From NCBI RefSeq assembly GCF_905147045.1, contig NC_065903.1, positions 7,998,001 to 8,062,000 on the forward strand: a stretch of 64,000 bases of DNA, read 5' to 3'. This document shows positions 10,577 through 25,200 of this stretch, piece by piece; position 1 is the stretch's first letter; each line of letters opens with the position of its first letter. The stretch is from Nymphalis io. Taxonomy: Eukaryota; Arthropoda; Insecta; Lepidoptera; Nymphalidae. The notes beneath the pieces are model-generated. The model ran no database searches. It had not been told where the DNA came from and saw only the letters and a list, made by a program, of their open reading frames with translations. A program made the translations under genes and the position numbers.

Positions 10577-10843
10577 TATATACAATACCACGATCAACCG
10601 TGTTCGACCGTCGGAACGATTTGCACAGTTTGTGCTAATCAAGCACTAAATAGCCTATTTGTCGAAGCGTCACATCGCAGTAGTGAACTTGCCTTTGAGA
10701 CTTCCTGACGCCTTTAAATAAAATGCAGTGAATGATTGCATTGGGTTAATTCGATTTTAGATATGAACTGAGGTAAATAATTAAGTATAATGACAACTTA
10801 CGGAAGATGGACGATGTTCGAAGAAACGATGGACCGCATTCAG
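10577..10843 (+). CDS. Candidate upstream alternative first exon of p130CAS
   Basis: An ATG at 10790 opens 18 codons, MTTYGRWTMFEETMDRIQ, ending exactly at a donor CAG|GTGGGT (10843/10844) in phase 0. That phase is required to join the SH3 exon at 59576. About 200 bases upstream, TATATA at 10577 and a less AT-rich stretch could be a promoter. The splice would cross 48.7 kb and skip the CpG-island exon. Only an open start, a good donor and phase support it; RNA evidence is lacking. The listed span includes the presumed promoter and 5' UTR; the coding part is 10790-10843. Confidence 0.35.
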
Positions 10844-12164
10844 GTGGGTGAATTTATTTAGGACATTTTTTTCCATTAAATTAAATTAAATGTAAACTTC
10901 TAAGTTATTTTTATATTATGAATTATAACAATGGGCTACACATTAGATTATAATTTGATCGGTATGAACAATAGTGATATTATTTACCGATTACTTATGT
11001 AATAATATTTTGTATATAAATACTTAATGTTTACTATTATCATAGAAATTTGATTTGATAAGTTGTCTCACTATATAATAGATTATATGTAAACTAAAGA
11101 GTCATTGGCGCTTTTAACCTTAGTTCGGACCATAAAGTACCAAAAAAAGCACTGATCGGTTGCTCCGTGGCTGCGTGAAAGAGGAAGTATCCAAGAAACT
11201 CATATACTTATAAAATGTATATTATTACAGGAAATAACGTGTTAATAGTTTTTTTTAAACACCTATCTAGTAGCTCAAAATATGTTCTATTTTATTACAT
11301 CGTGAATGTTAAATTGAAATATTGAAGCATGCATCCGAGAACGTCTTTCTGAAAGTATTTTAATAGTAGGTAAGTAATTTCATTATGCAACACTGACAGT
11401 TACTTAAGCATCTTTGCTTCATGATGGATCTATAAAATTATCAAAATATCAATAGTTTTATGATTTTACTTTTGTTTCATACATTTTTGGGATTATCGTC
11501 AAGAGGCAAAATAATATGCCCATGAAGTTGAATAAGACCAGATACCTACTTCTAATTTACAGCTTCAAATAAGCATTGAGTTACAAGTATGTATCTGGTA
11601 AGTAGAAAAATCTCTTAACGGCCATTATTAAAGTATCCTTAAAAATTAATCTTCGTTTTTGACAATTGAAGGAAATCTTTCAAAAAACAATATTTTTATT
11701 TTTATGTGATAGCCATTTTAATTTTGGGTATAAATGCATATTCAGCAAAGTTGAACAACTTCCCATTATCTTTTATTTTAATTTGTAATATATAAAAATA
11801 AATATAATATAAGTTTATTTTCTCGTTGTTATTCCAAAAAAAATTTACATATAGTTTTAGTTTAACACAGCTTTCAGGTACATTTAAATCTTTAGTAAAT
11901 CCTTAATTAAATTAATTAGCGAAAAAAATACAATATTATAGAATACCTATCTGCCCACTTTAAGAAACAAGGTATTTAATGAAATAGCGACATTTAGATG
12001 ACGTAATCTGGAGCGGTGAACGTAGCCGAAAGGAAAAGTGGGCGAACTACCTGAACTTAATAAGTTTGCCTCGAGAAGCGCCTACGCATATCCACTCGTC
12101 ACTACCCTTCCTACGATATTTTGAAAATGTTATTTGAAGATTCTTAAAGCATTAGTAAGTAATT

Positions 12165-12320
12165 TTTGCCCGTAGCTTAGCTCGCGAGTTAGTTGAGGAG
12201 GGGCGGGGGGATTCAAGCTTGCTTCAAACCCTATCTCATCAAAATATTCTTAGTGGTTTAGCCGTGAAAGCGTAACAGACAGACAGAGTTACTTTCGCAT
12301 TTATTTTATTAGTATACATG
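12165..12320. repeat. Interspersed repeat fragment
   Basis: Contains TAGCCGTGAAAGCGTAACAG followed by CAGACAGAGTTACTTTCGCA, a phrase I remember as very common at the end of old interspersed elements in lepidopteran introns. Element class is not determined here. Confidence 0.5.
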
Positions 12321-12589
12321 TATAAAACTTTTTGGACTATTATATAACATAATAAAATGCATCTGAAGAATAAGTCAACTCTATAAACATTAAAAAAAAC
12401 TAAAGCAAGAGCTATACAATTTAGACGTGATATGTAATTAATATTCTACAGTAGAGACTGCAATTAAATTAAAACGTCTGCTTCAGACTTCTTGTTTGAA
12501 CATTTCGAAACAATATTCCTATTGTCGAGTTCATAATATTTGCTCAGGTGTGTATGGTGCGATGCGATACCTTTAAATGAATGAGCCAC

Positions 12590-13200
12590 AAATAGTGCGG
12601 TGAAGTGCGCATGTGTACTCTCGCTCGATAACCGCACTACGCCCGTGGCCGAGGCACGTGTCCATGTGATCGGCCGAAGGGACCACGAGATGAAGGAGGC
12701 TGAGCCGCGACCCCATGCGGTTGCGATCGCAACGTAGCGGGTCGGCAGTCGGCGCACGAGGGCCGTGTGAAGGCGCGGGGTGAGCTTGCGCGCGACCGTT
12801 CTATCGTGCCGTGCGGACTGCCAGTCGCACGCTCGCATTTATCGGGGCGGGTGTCAGTTCGGTGTCATCGTTGTAGAAATCCGTAATCTAGTTTCTTGGA
12901 TTATTTCTTTACGAGTGTCTCTTTATCAAATGACTGTTATGGGAATTTTCATGTGATGTGCCAAATTTTAACCTGATAACCGTGCGGTGCTGCGACATCG
13001 AGAGCTCAGGGGTACGCTTTTTTGGAAAAGTGTTTTTCTTGTTGGTGCGAGGCGTCTGTGGGACCGGGCGCGGGCGGCGCGCGGGCCCGTAGTGTCGGGT
13101 CGGTGGATGGTGCGGCGCGGGCGGGCGCCGGGGCGCGGCCGGCGGCGCCGCTAGCAAAATGTCGATACCCCTGGGCCGGGAGACTGTTCTCCCCACGCAG
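12590..13200 (+). promoter_or_regulatory. CpG-island promoter of p130CAS
   Basis: About 600 bases that are strikingly GC- and CpG-rich compared with the AT-rich surroundings, ending at the first coding exon (13159-13200). There is no TATA box. GTGTCAGTTC at 12851-12860 contains the arthropod initiator core TCAGT and is one possible start site. Long open frames on both strands here are a by-product of high GC content. Confidence 0.7.
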
Positions 13201-16200
13201 GTGAGTTCGAGCTTTTCTCGCTTTTCCGTATACAGTAAACGGACGCGCGGCAACTTCCACGATTGCCTGCGTAAAGATTTAATTTCATTTAATTACGTGT
13301 TTGTGTTTCGTTTAGTAGGAGGCAAGTTAAATATTTTCCGTACGTTGACTCTATATAATTTTCTTGCTAAATACTAATATATTAGTAATTTTTAACGTTG
13401 TTTATTTTCATTGACTTGTGCATTTTCAATTCGCAGAATACTTGAATGTGTTAATTCACGTATATATAATGTATAAGTCCCTAATATAAAAGGACAAAGT
13501 AAGTATTCTTTTAAAATATACTTATAACACAATTACATATATATTATGTATTCTTATTAAACAGAAAAATTTTAATCAAATTTTAAGACTAAGTACGAAT
13601 TTCGTAGTTATATAGTTCAAAGTTTTTTAGATTTCTACATGTATATTTAATCAATAATTTGTATTATACAAAAACTTCTTTCAAAGTAATGCTTAAGAAC
13701 ACAGCAGACTAAGTATGAGACTCCGACAAACTCCTATACTGATATTAAGTATAATATTAAGAGATTTTACAGAAATATTGTCATTTCAATGCAAATACAA
13801 TTTAAACTATTTAAAAAATTTGTAAATATTGTAAGCAATTATTTACCCAGTGATTGAGTGTGTTACATTGTAATTTTAAGTACCAAGGACCTAGTTATAA
13901 TATGACATTGACTGACCACTACCTACTTAATTTTTTTTTATATTTACGTAGTATTGATTGATACTTATATTTAAATACATTTAAATTTTATTATTTATAA
14001 TGTAAGCTGTTACTTAGTTATATAAGATGGATACTGTGGTTTCCTATAATTCAAGGAGCACATAGACATATAACTAGTGTAAAATGTGATGTGTATTCCT
14101 TTTAGAAATCCTAATAAAATAATATATAAGCTGTTTTTGAGAAATGTAATATTAACTGACTACAAAATTATATCAGGGTTTCTTTAATTATGAAGAATGC
14201 AACACTAAAAATGGAACTATTAAAAATAGTATAAAAAATATTTAACGAAATACAATACCAAACAAGAAGACCTAGTTTTTTACATTTCATATAAATTGTC
14301 TGATTTTGTAAAGGTATCTTTCATCCGTGAAGTCTATACAAAATGTAATGCCATTAAGAATATCGCTTTTATATACTATAACTTTAGGTAGTATATTGTT
14401 CTAACATTTTCTTATGAAATGTAATCATGAACTGCGAAGGAAGTAAGTGAACAGGTTGACCGCTCTCTTATCAAACTCGTTATCGAGAGGAGTGTTTCGC
14501 GGAATCATTTTAAACATTATTCATTTTCGTCTTGGAAGTCCTAAAAATAGGGTGTAATAAATTTATTTCATTCTCATTAAAAAAATCTTTAAAAGATAAT
14601 AAATTAAATTTTGGTGATTCAATGTTATTATATAAAATTAAATATGCAGTTTAAGTTTTATAAGTACACATTTCACACTTTTCCTCTATATCTATGCAAA
14701 TATTTTAATTATTAAAATATATTATCTTAATGAGTATCTCTAAAATAAAAGTTGATTATAATTAACAGATGATTACTATAAATGCGGAAATATGTATCTG
14801 TTTGTGTGTAATCGCGTAATTGTTGGCTTTAGTAACATTGAATTACTGCTTCGTGCTTCTTGTAGATGAGATTGAGTTGAGTAGATAATAATAAGAGTTT
14901 CATTAATTAATATGTCTTATTCATGTATGAATTATCTTAATCAGAAACAGAACAATTCATAAAATAGGTATCGATTTCTCTACTAAAAATGTTATGTATA
15001 CTGCCTGTAATACCTAATATTCAGAAAGTAATGTAAATATTTTATTAGAAATATAATAAATTCAGTTTCTTTACAGTATTCTCTGTAGTTACAGAAACGT
15101 TATTTATATTGTAACAAAGTGGAAAATATTATTCAGAACATTTTTATTGGTCTCAAGATTTTACAAGTCTACATAATATATTCATATATTTTTGAATAAG
15201 TATTTAAATATTATTTAATCTTATTTTCTTTAAAAGTAATTTATTAATTAATATAAGTTAAAGCAAAATCTTTACCTTGTGATGATGTGTGTAATATTCG
15301 ACATTGTGTCGCGTTTGGAACAAATGAGTTTTCCTGGAGAAGCTAGCGGTCATAGTTCAAGGCTCTATCGATCCAGGAGTGCGAGGTCGCTCTTTACTGA
15401 TTTGGCTGCTTGGCTCGTTACGAAAATAACTTTTACGTTCAATGTACAACTAGCATTAATAAAAATGGAATAAAATCATAAAAAGGCTTTGTCGCTTACT
15501 GTTATCATTAATAAAACAACAGTACAGTACAGTAAAGTACAGTACAGTACAGTAAAGTAAATATTTATTTGGTTTCGGTTTTTGAATGGGTTACTGATAA
15601 TAAAAAATATATCAGTATATATGTATATACAGCAATACTATATATGTGTATCAGTTTACGTCACGTTGAAGTAACACGTTATTGTTTTTATTTTTAATAC
15701 CAAACATAAATGCTTACATTGATCGCGCAAAGTGCAGTTGGAGATATTTTGATATTTTTATCTTAATTTGAATGGATTGGCAATATTATATAATCCTACA
15801 TTTATTTAATAATTCATTCATACATTTTGTTTTTCATTACGACAAATGGCAATTTTAGTTATAACGTAAAATAAGTAAAATAACGTAAATCAATCATATT
15901 ATAATAATTTAATTAGACTTTTAAGTCATAACTACGAAGTTTAAAAATGGAAATACCTATTTCACAATATCCGCTTTCTGTAGTTAAAATTCGTCTATTT
16001 ACTTAGCCTGCGGTTATGCAGATAATATATATGCTTGTCTAGTTAATAATTCGAAGAGCGACTTACTTTTTCAAGATTTTACTTAGTTCATCCGTTACTA
16101 TTTTGGGTATAATTTTTCAAAATTTGTACTAGTTCTAAGAATTGCGCTGAAATTTTGCATATTATTTTGGTGCCAGTTATAATTTAATCTATCATACTAA

Positions 16201-19200
16201 ATATTTATTTTTTAAAATGGTTGCTTTTTAAGAGTTTGTTTTAAAAAGAGGAGGAATATAAAATAAATTTTAATAATTTTAAAAATTGATAACAATTAAA
16301 TCGGAATACGAGATTGATATTTTTAAGTAGCTAGTCGATGCAGAAGGTAATAATAATATAATTTTATTTAATGATACGTAAAATGTTAACGTATTCATAA
16401 TTTGAGCCGAGTATGCAGTGCCTGCTTATTTCTTGTTACATAGTTCTGGTATGATTCATTGTAGGTTGACTCTTCAATACAGTGCAAAATAAAGTTATAA
16501 GTTACTATACTCTGAATATATTACCTTCTCAACCTGGGTTGAATGTGTAGACTAATAATACAATGAGCTGTTATTGCTTTCATAGAATAAGGAAGACAAT
16601 CTCGGCAGTAAATTTGTATTTTCAACTATAAAGTACAAAATTTAACTAATATTTGTACGAACTTACTTTCAACTGTACATATATTTATATAAAAAAATGT
16701 AATATTTAAAGTTTTAGATTTATTTGTTTATAGAATAATCGTGATTAGAACGTCGTGTTTCAACTTCGCTAGAAAGTGGACGTTAGAAGACAAATTGTTT
16801 TCACGGTTATACTACACCTTACCGCGCCAATAAATCGTCAGTAAGCGGTCTATAGATTGTAATTGATAAGCGTGGTTACTGATACAGTAATTGAATTAAT
16901 CAGAAACATTAGCCTAACTATAAATATGGGTTATCAGAAAAACACAAAAGAAAATTATGCTTTGGAGTATCCACGGGATATAAACATTGTAGAGATATTG
17001 TATAAATCTTAGTGGTGGTGTTAAGATAGTGCAGCTTTGGATAGGTCTCATTAGAACTCACTTGTGTAAAACGTCTGAGTGAACATTATGGACTTTATTT
17101 TCAGAGTATTCACTGTTCTTCTCTATTTTTAATATTAAAATTACTGATATTTACAAAAATGTAAAATAAATCGAACAGAAAGAAGAATATTTTATTACAA
17201 AGCGCAATGTTGAAATGAAAGAAGTAATCATATAGATAAAATATTGAACCAATAAACGTATATTCTGTGATCTAATTAATTTCCTACAAAAGTATAAATA
17301 TTATCAGATCAAAGCATCGTCAGCTAGAATTTCATAGGAATGTACCATCGTTTGTCATTATAATATCCCTTATTTGCAGCACGTAAAGCTATTTCTATAT
17401 CAGAAGTGCTCTATCTTTGTGTCGCCCGGCACATTAGTAACTGGACTTTGCTTTGACGGCTGGATGCTTTCACGAACGCTGTTACAATGTAGTCAAGCGT
17501 AGAGTTGTCTAGATGTTGCAAACAATATTTGCACCTAGTCTTCCTAGTATAATACGAATATAAAGCGATTCCCAACTAATACTGTTCGATTAGTTACCAG
17601 TTCTCAAATAAAAATTCTAATATCCAATTCATAATATTTTGTATGAAAAATAGTGATATTATTATTTTAATATAAATCTGTAAATACCTGGAGAATAATA
17701 ATATCACCGGAAATATAATAATAAAGATACTTTTCAAAATAAGTAATTAAAAATGTTACTATGACGATACTAAAAATAGATGAACACATCTATATATTCT
17801 TAAAGGATATTTTACTTTTATTTCTGAATCGTGCTAATTGTTTTTCTTTATTTATTTTATTATATTATAGTGTAATAATTTCTTATTTTATGTAAATAAA
17901 AAATGTTAAAAATATTCCTTACTTATACTATATACTATATGATATTTATGATTAGCGTGTGAAGTCATATTTCCTATGGTTTTTTTATCAGTACTGATAT
18001 GTTTGGATAACACGATAAGAACTGTTTTAGCTATCGAATTGCGAAACACAAGATAAGAATGATTTAGTTTTTATTTTCATAATATATAATCTAAAATGAA
18101 ATTTTGGTAAACATTTAGAAGACTAAGAATTGCTTACCAAAGAAGCAATGTCAAACTTTGTAATAATTTTATTTTGTATATTTATTAAATTTATTTTGTA
18201 TGTTTGCCTGATAAATAAAATATTCAATGTGTAGTGGCAATCCACACTAAATAAATTTTCAATTTACGAGAACATTACGTCGTAAATATATATCAGACAT
18301 AATGTCTTGATAAATTAATGAAAACTCAGGAAAAACCTTTGCTTTCCGACGATTACAATTTTGTATCGCAAGTTTTTAAATGATTTCTCAGTTTTAAAAT
18401 GCAAAGATTTGTGTCTTCCTAAAAGCAGACTTGTTTTCGCCAATTAGCAAAAAACCGGCGCATCCGAATACCACATTACACGTAAGTAGTACGAGAATCG
18501 CGTGCGTGGTTTCGTGGAACTATCAGTTCCTTAAATAACCCTGAAGCCGGTAATTCGACTTCTTACCAGCCGTCCTCGGCGGTGTCCTTTAGTCCACTTT
18601 TGGAGAATGCTCCCCAGTTCCCATATTTGGCTACATAATAATCCATCCTTCCCATATCTCTGGAAGCTTCGATTGTTCGCCCTAGTTTGGAAGTAGAAGG
18701 AATTTTTGCTCTTTTTCATTTTAGAAGTTATTTTGGACGGAAAATGTTAAATTTTCAAATCGGAAAATTACTTTGTATTGGATCATAAATTAATTCTCTT
18801 TAAGAAAAATAAATATGAAATTCAAAGGTTTAATTAACCATTTCACAGTGACATTTAAATTAAGTTCAATGTATGCGTGTTGCATGTAAACAATTCAGAG
18901 CTTACGTCTAAATGCGGGGTGTCGCAAGGCAAGCTCGTCGGCCGCCAGTACCTTATACGGGGACCACGAGGCCGTAGCGCACTCGCTCCTGGCGTCCGGC
19001 GCTCGACTGCTGGCAAAAGCCGGACCTGAGCCTGGTTTTCTTGTGCTATAAATAATAAAATGATTGAATTTTTATTAGTCAGTTACTAGTTATTAAGACG
19101 CTTACATTTATATGATTGTTTTGAAATGTTTGCCTTTATCTATATGCATAACTTACGTGTTTATTAGCTTTTGATTTGAACTCGATTCTTAATTATCATA

Positions 19201-22200
19201 ACAAAATGCAGTGTACATATTACTAATTATTTTAGCTAAGGTTGGCCTACCAATATTGCACAATGTATCTAAGGATTTTGTTATTAAAATATAAATAACT
19301 TATTATGATCACAACTTGTGTTCATTCTAGTGACAATTTTGATGTCAATGCCTTGAGAGTTCTGTTAACCTTTATAATCTTGTGCCTTTATAGACAAAGG
19401 ACAGCAACTGTTTGTTACAAATTATCGTTTTCAGGCTAAATATTTATGCTTACCGAGATTGTTGTATTCAATTAACACAAAGAGGTATAATGTTACAATT
19501 TAATAGATTAAATATAGTGCTACTTTAAATGCATATCCGTGAACAATGCAATCCATCATCTATGAGATCTATAGAATCAATTACTTTCCCAAGAGGATAG
19601 CCGTTGGGTGAGATAAGACGCGATGCGAAAACTAGCGCAAATACTCTACAATCTAATTGACCAGCCTTTGGCTATTGGGCTGTTTCGTACTCGACGACGC
19701 GACACGCAATTTCTAATCCAATGTAGACCTAATTGCCTGCGGCACTTAGTACTTTATGAGCCTACACAAGCTTCGGATTACAATCGGTGAAACAGAAAGA
19801 TCTTAACATTTATAAATGGCGTTTAAAAATAAGTCTTAGAACCCAGGTTTTATAGACTATTTAAGATAAGTATTATTGAGTTTACAGTACGCAAAGCCGT
19901 GACAGAATGAGAACTATTTCAAAGTCAAGAGCGGTAGATCGACACGGTCTGTCTTGATCTACTCTAAATTGCTGGGATAGTTACGTCTGTATCGAACACT
20001 GCCCTAATTTCTGAACTTTGAAATTAAAATATATATAATAAATAATGCAATATTGAAGATTACGAAAGTCATTACTTTTTTTAAATTGGATATCACTCTC
20101 GTAGGAGTGGTCAATGAATTATAACGCAGTTGGATACTTATGTTTTCGCCGCTACAAAAATTCTTTAAGAAAACAAATGAGAAAAAAGACGTATTTACGA
20201 TCCAATTTGAAATCCAATTTTTCTTAAGAGCTTTTTTTGGCTATAAAATACTAAGTTAATAAACATTTCTACAAATTTATGTTAGTGTGTCTTAAAACCA
20301 AAACTTAAATATACTTAAATCGCTCGTTGGCCGTGAATTTAAATCTTAAGTGCAAATCACAAGATGGAATTGCATTTGCTGGAAAGCAAGTGCAGCGTAT
20401 CGCCTGTTAAGATGCAGTGTAATGTTCAGTCACGTTTCACACATTTCATTGTTAGTCTATTTTATCCTGGAGCAAGTCTGTAACGGTATCCCTAAGCTCG
20501 TTTTATAACGTTTATTTTCTACGCGCTTTTTAATCCTCAAAGTGACGTGACTAATTCAACGCTATTAGATAAAAATCTCTATTGGTTTTATATTTATAAA
20601 ACAGGTATGTTTTAAAAAAAATCTTATAACATAATCATTATAACAACACTGTATATAACACGGTAATGTTAATTTAACAGCTTCTTAAAGTCCTGCTGAG
20701 CTGGAAATTATCGAGTTTATTCCATCATGCTGCTCCCATATGCGTACATTTTTTGCAAATTTTCATTAAACACATGCATGTTTCCTCACGATTTTTCGAT
20801 TATCAGTAAAAAGGTTTCCTTTTCCATTTCTATATATAACGTAAACGTTTGGGGTGGTGTAGGTAGGATTGCATATGGTAAAGCTTTTATTAAAAAAAAA
20901 CATTTAATATCATTTAAATCAATAATAAATATATATTTTATACCTACATTTGCTAATGATATATTATACATTAACATTATTTATTATTAACTACATATAA
21001 TAATGTTTTATATTATAAATAAATTATGTTTTATATTTATAACGTTTTATATATCTAACGATAATAGTAGTTATAAATTTCGCCTGTTCAAACGGAATAA
21101 ATGATCCATCACAGACCAATATCGACATATTGAGGTATGTGGGTCATATTTTAACATAAACGCATGTTACGCGGTCATTTAGTTTTGGTTGGTCATTAGC
21201 AATCACTTAGATATATTAGTCACGTTGCTACATTTAACGATATCTCTTATGACTCGACATATCTTACAAGTTTTGAATAACCTAATATTTAAAAAGATTA
21301 GTTGGTTTTAGTTTTTTATTGTGCCTTTTGCTAATGACTTACCAGTTGTTTGTGTCCCCTGCGCATGCAACGACACTGGGTCATTCTTCTTACCGGAACG
21401 TAGCAGTATGTATTGTTGTTTAGAGATAAAATTATTGGTATCAATGAACTAGTAAAATGTTTTTGACTTGAAGTGGTTGCTATCTTTAAGACGGGTTTTT
21501 TACATTTCAGAAAAGATTAGCCGAATCTAGTGACTTTTAAAGCCTGTTTTGCCTGTTTTGAAACATCTAAATTATGATATACTAATTTCCGACTTAAGCG
21601 TCGAAAACATTTTACGGCGCATTGACATTTAATATGGTGTGTTGTTTAGTGTCGTGTCAACGTCCTCATGTTATAAAAAGTAACTTGAAGCTGTCCGCCA
21701 CATTACTGCAAATTGACTCCATATCAGCCGATGCCAATACAACTGTCGAGGCTTTATAATGTGAGATTCTTGACAATATGTTAAATAAATCTATTAATAT
21801 TTTTAATGGTTATCATAATAGCTTTTGAGTAGTAACCTTATAAATAGTATAGATTTAACTACTGTGACGTCGAACCCTTAGTCATGAATGATCAATTTAA
21901 AGTAATTATTATTGCTTTGTGAAATATGATTCACTATAAATAATTTGACAGTTCGGTTTCTCAAGACCTCACTACCATGAAACTAATTTATTAATTAAAC
22001 TGTTATGAGATCTTAAAACAATATTTTGGGTGGTCTACCTTTCGAGCCGTCCTAAAAGTAGATATTCAAAATCGTTGGTTGTTTGCAATGTGGACTTTTA
22101 TTAAGATCATTAAAGATTTATTGTGAAGATTGATGAAAAAAAGAGATATCGATTAATCGATAAAACATATATCTTGATCGAAGAGATAAAATGATAACGG

Positions 22201-25200
22201 ATACGTATTCAAAAATATTTTACGCTCAATTGTGCTAATTAGAAAACAATGTGGAGAACAAAGCTTCGTGGATTTCAGTTAAGCGAAGCTTTCGAAGGTT
22301 TTTATCTAGCCGGAGCTGAGAAGTAGAATCGATTAATATAATTGAGCTCCCTTCTGGCTCTCCACGGTGTAATGGTGTATTTTACTTTCACTGATCAAAT
22401 TTTTGCTAAAAGCCGGTCCATGTTTCGCGAAAGTGGTTGGTCGGGTGAAGGCTTATATATTAGCGGTCAACGCTGGTTAGCCTAGACATAATGTATTTCA
22501 TTGCATGTTCATAATTTTATATATTTTTGGATGAAATAACACCAATATACGACTTTATTACTCAAGGCAAAAATAATTCAGGTTATAAGCAAAGACTTAA
22601 TCTTGTAAATATATTAGATGGTGGGGAATCAAATCGTTTAAAAGGTAGCATATAAATTCAATCTCGAGGTTTCCAGTCTGACTCATTTTTGGTACAATAT
22701 CAAGCTACGCTTTCAAAGTTCAAAACTGACATTACGTCATTGTCGTCAACATACTGCAAAAAGGAATATATGTAATAAATTTTACTGAATATGATTTTCA
22801 TCTAATATTTATGTCGTGTTCGGTAGAGAAAGAAAACTGCATGTGTTGAATGGCATTCCGCCACATGTGCATCCAACCTGTACTCCGCGTGATAAAGTAA
22901 TCTAATGAGCGTCTATATTACAAACTCTGTTGGAATAATAAGATTTCACCTTGTATGCAAGCTGCTATGGTCGCTAAGGTCTGGTTTTCATCAACAAACT
23001 TCTTCCTCTCTCGCACCACGAATTTTAATAAGGCTTAAAGCAGAGAATATTATTATTACGTAAACCTTTTACATATAAACTTGATCTACAGAAAGTGTAG
23101 TTCGGTGAGCTATACATATGAGGTTATTTTAAATGCATAATTTCACAGAAATATGTCCCACTTATACTTATTGTTCATGGTGTAATGTACACAGAAATAT
23201 TTATTGAAGCATTGCGGTAATTCCCTTAAGGAATTTGACTATGGAGTAGTACCACGAGCACGCTCGGGATCCTTATTATGGACCCCTTGAATTCATGACA
23301 CGTTTGAATAAATTGATATAAGCGCACGATTTTAAGAAACGACGTGTATTATGATACATTTACAAACGCCATTATAAGTCTAGGCATAATAACATTTTGA
23401 ATTATTGTGTTTAATAGAAAAAGTATTTATTGATCATAATAAACGTGTATATAGTAAACGTGTATATGTAAATTTTCGAACGTATTTTAGGAGTATTTGT
23501 ATCACAGATAAAGTTGATACATTTAACGCTCGTAGTTCTTTCGAAATTACGAATAAATAACAAGTTTGCGTGTATGTTTTGTTTATATGCACTTAAATAA
23601 AAAAGTAACATGGCCAAATAAGGTAACTAATTTGACTTGATCTTGCCGTACTGACAAATATGGTTAGACTTTATAGTGAAATTATAGTAATTATGTCACT
23701 AAAGGTCTTGTGCCAGGCGCGTGTGAGTATATTTTTATAAATCAGATCTGTAAGAAACCAAACAGGTACTACGGCAGTTTTGTTTATACTATCGTGGCTT
23801 CAAGTGTTGGATTTTAAACCAAATACAGACACAGTAAAAGTTCGTGCTAAGATATCATCTGACGATCGCACGCTCGCAGTTGACAGTCGTGATCGTGACT
23901 TTACACAATAAACTAGCTCCTGAAATATTATATTAAGAAATCAAGGGACAAATCGCTGTACCTCCTTTTTGACGGTCTTATTATATCCTTGTTATGAAGA
24001 AATTATATTTGAAATGATCTAACCAGCATAAAAATTTACTCTATATTTAAAGTTGTGTATACATACATAGTCATATTCTTTATCTATTGAAAAAAATATT
24101 AAGTATGCAAGTATATTAAGTAATAAATGTATATAGTTTACATTCCATCAATCTTCTAGCCGACTTACATGTATAGTTTGATCAATGTGTTTTAATTAAA
24201 TAAATATACAACATTTGCTATATTAGAGAAGATTCTTGTTTGACTTTCTACTGTATTTTTCGAGTTACGTGTGAAAGGTTAAAGTAAAAGAGAGAGCTTT
24301 GTACTAGCTTGGCGATACAAATGAGGACATTATTTTTAATTTTGCAACACTATTGTATAATATAAGAATATAGGGGAGACGCATTTTTTATGATATTAAA
24401 TAAATTACCATTAAAAGTACATAAGTAAGTCCTAATGCTGGACATAGCCTTTCCCTTCGAAGAGCTTTCATAGGAGGTTCTTCCAGCATGATGCTTCAAT
24501 GTGGGATGGTCACCACTCAGGTACGATATGAGTTATAAACATAAGTAAGGTCCATGAAAACTCAATGCTTCCCTTGGTTTGAACCCACAGTCTTAGGTGT
24601 GTATTCACGTGTTTTATCTACCAGAACATCTCGGCTCTTATAATATAAAGTCTATTTAATTATATTATTTTCTAGCTTCTGGACAACGATATGCAAATTT
24701 TATATTTTGTTAGTTGTTATATTTTCCTTTGATCGACAAGAGCATATCGAACATACGGACAGCTTGAAGCGGAACATGTCTGATATGTAAATAGAGCAGT
24801 GTTATCTTTTCGGACTGATATTAGGTACATTTAAATCGATTGATGATGTTTTACATTGAATCGATAAGTATAAAGATTTTAAAAGTAGCGCTTGATTTAT
24901 TTTACTTAACTGAATTTAAAAATATTTAATTTTATTAGTGTCAGTAGTGGTTTCATAGATTATTTCGCCAATGTCACGTACGATAAAACATACACGAAGA
25001 AGATTGATCGGTTTGTTCGAGATAACGACATTAATTGTTTGGTTTCAATTCATCGCTTAGCAGTATGGAAAGAAACTAAACAATAGGTAATTCTTTGTCA
25101 ATATTTAACCAATTAATTGTCACTTAAGTAGGTTCTTTCAAGAATTTTTAAGTTTTAATACATTTTTAAAATATCACCGGTTCAGAATGTAGATTCTTCC

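Larger units (their letters stand above)
13201..24419 (+). other. p130CAS intron 1, first part
   Basis: AT-rich non-coding DNA. Identified contents: a pentanucleotide repeat (15519-15559), a GC-rich islet with an open minus-strand frame (18905-19045), a 16-bp perfect palindrome (22147-22162) and a SINE-body fragment (22818-22905). Short open frames across it show no recognisable domain. Nothing else is identifiable. Confidence 0.6.

Noticed and set aside
12464..13260. Long open frames on the minus strand (12464-12838, 12909-13253) and one on the plus strand
   Set aside because: Products of the CpG island's GC richness; Arg/Pro/Ala-rich with no domain, and they overlap the p130CAS promoter and first exon.
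18531..18719. 62-codon minus-strand frame near the GC islet
   Set aside because: No domain, no acceptor before it and no clear link to the islet at 18905; kept only as a reason to check antisense transcription.
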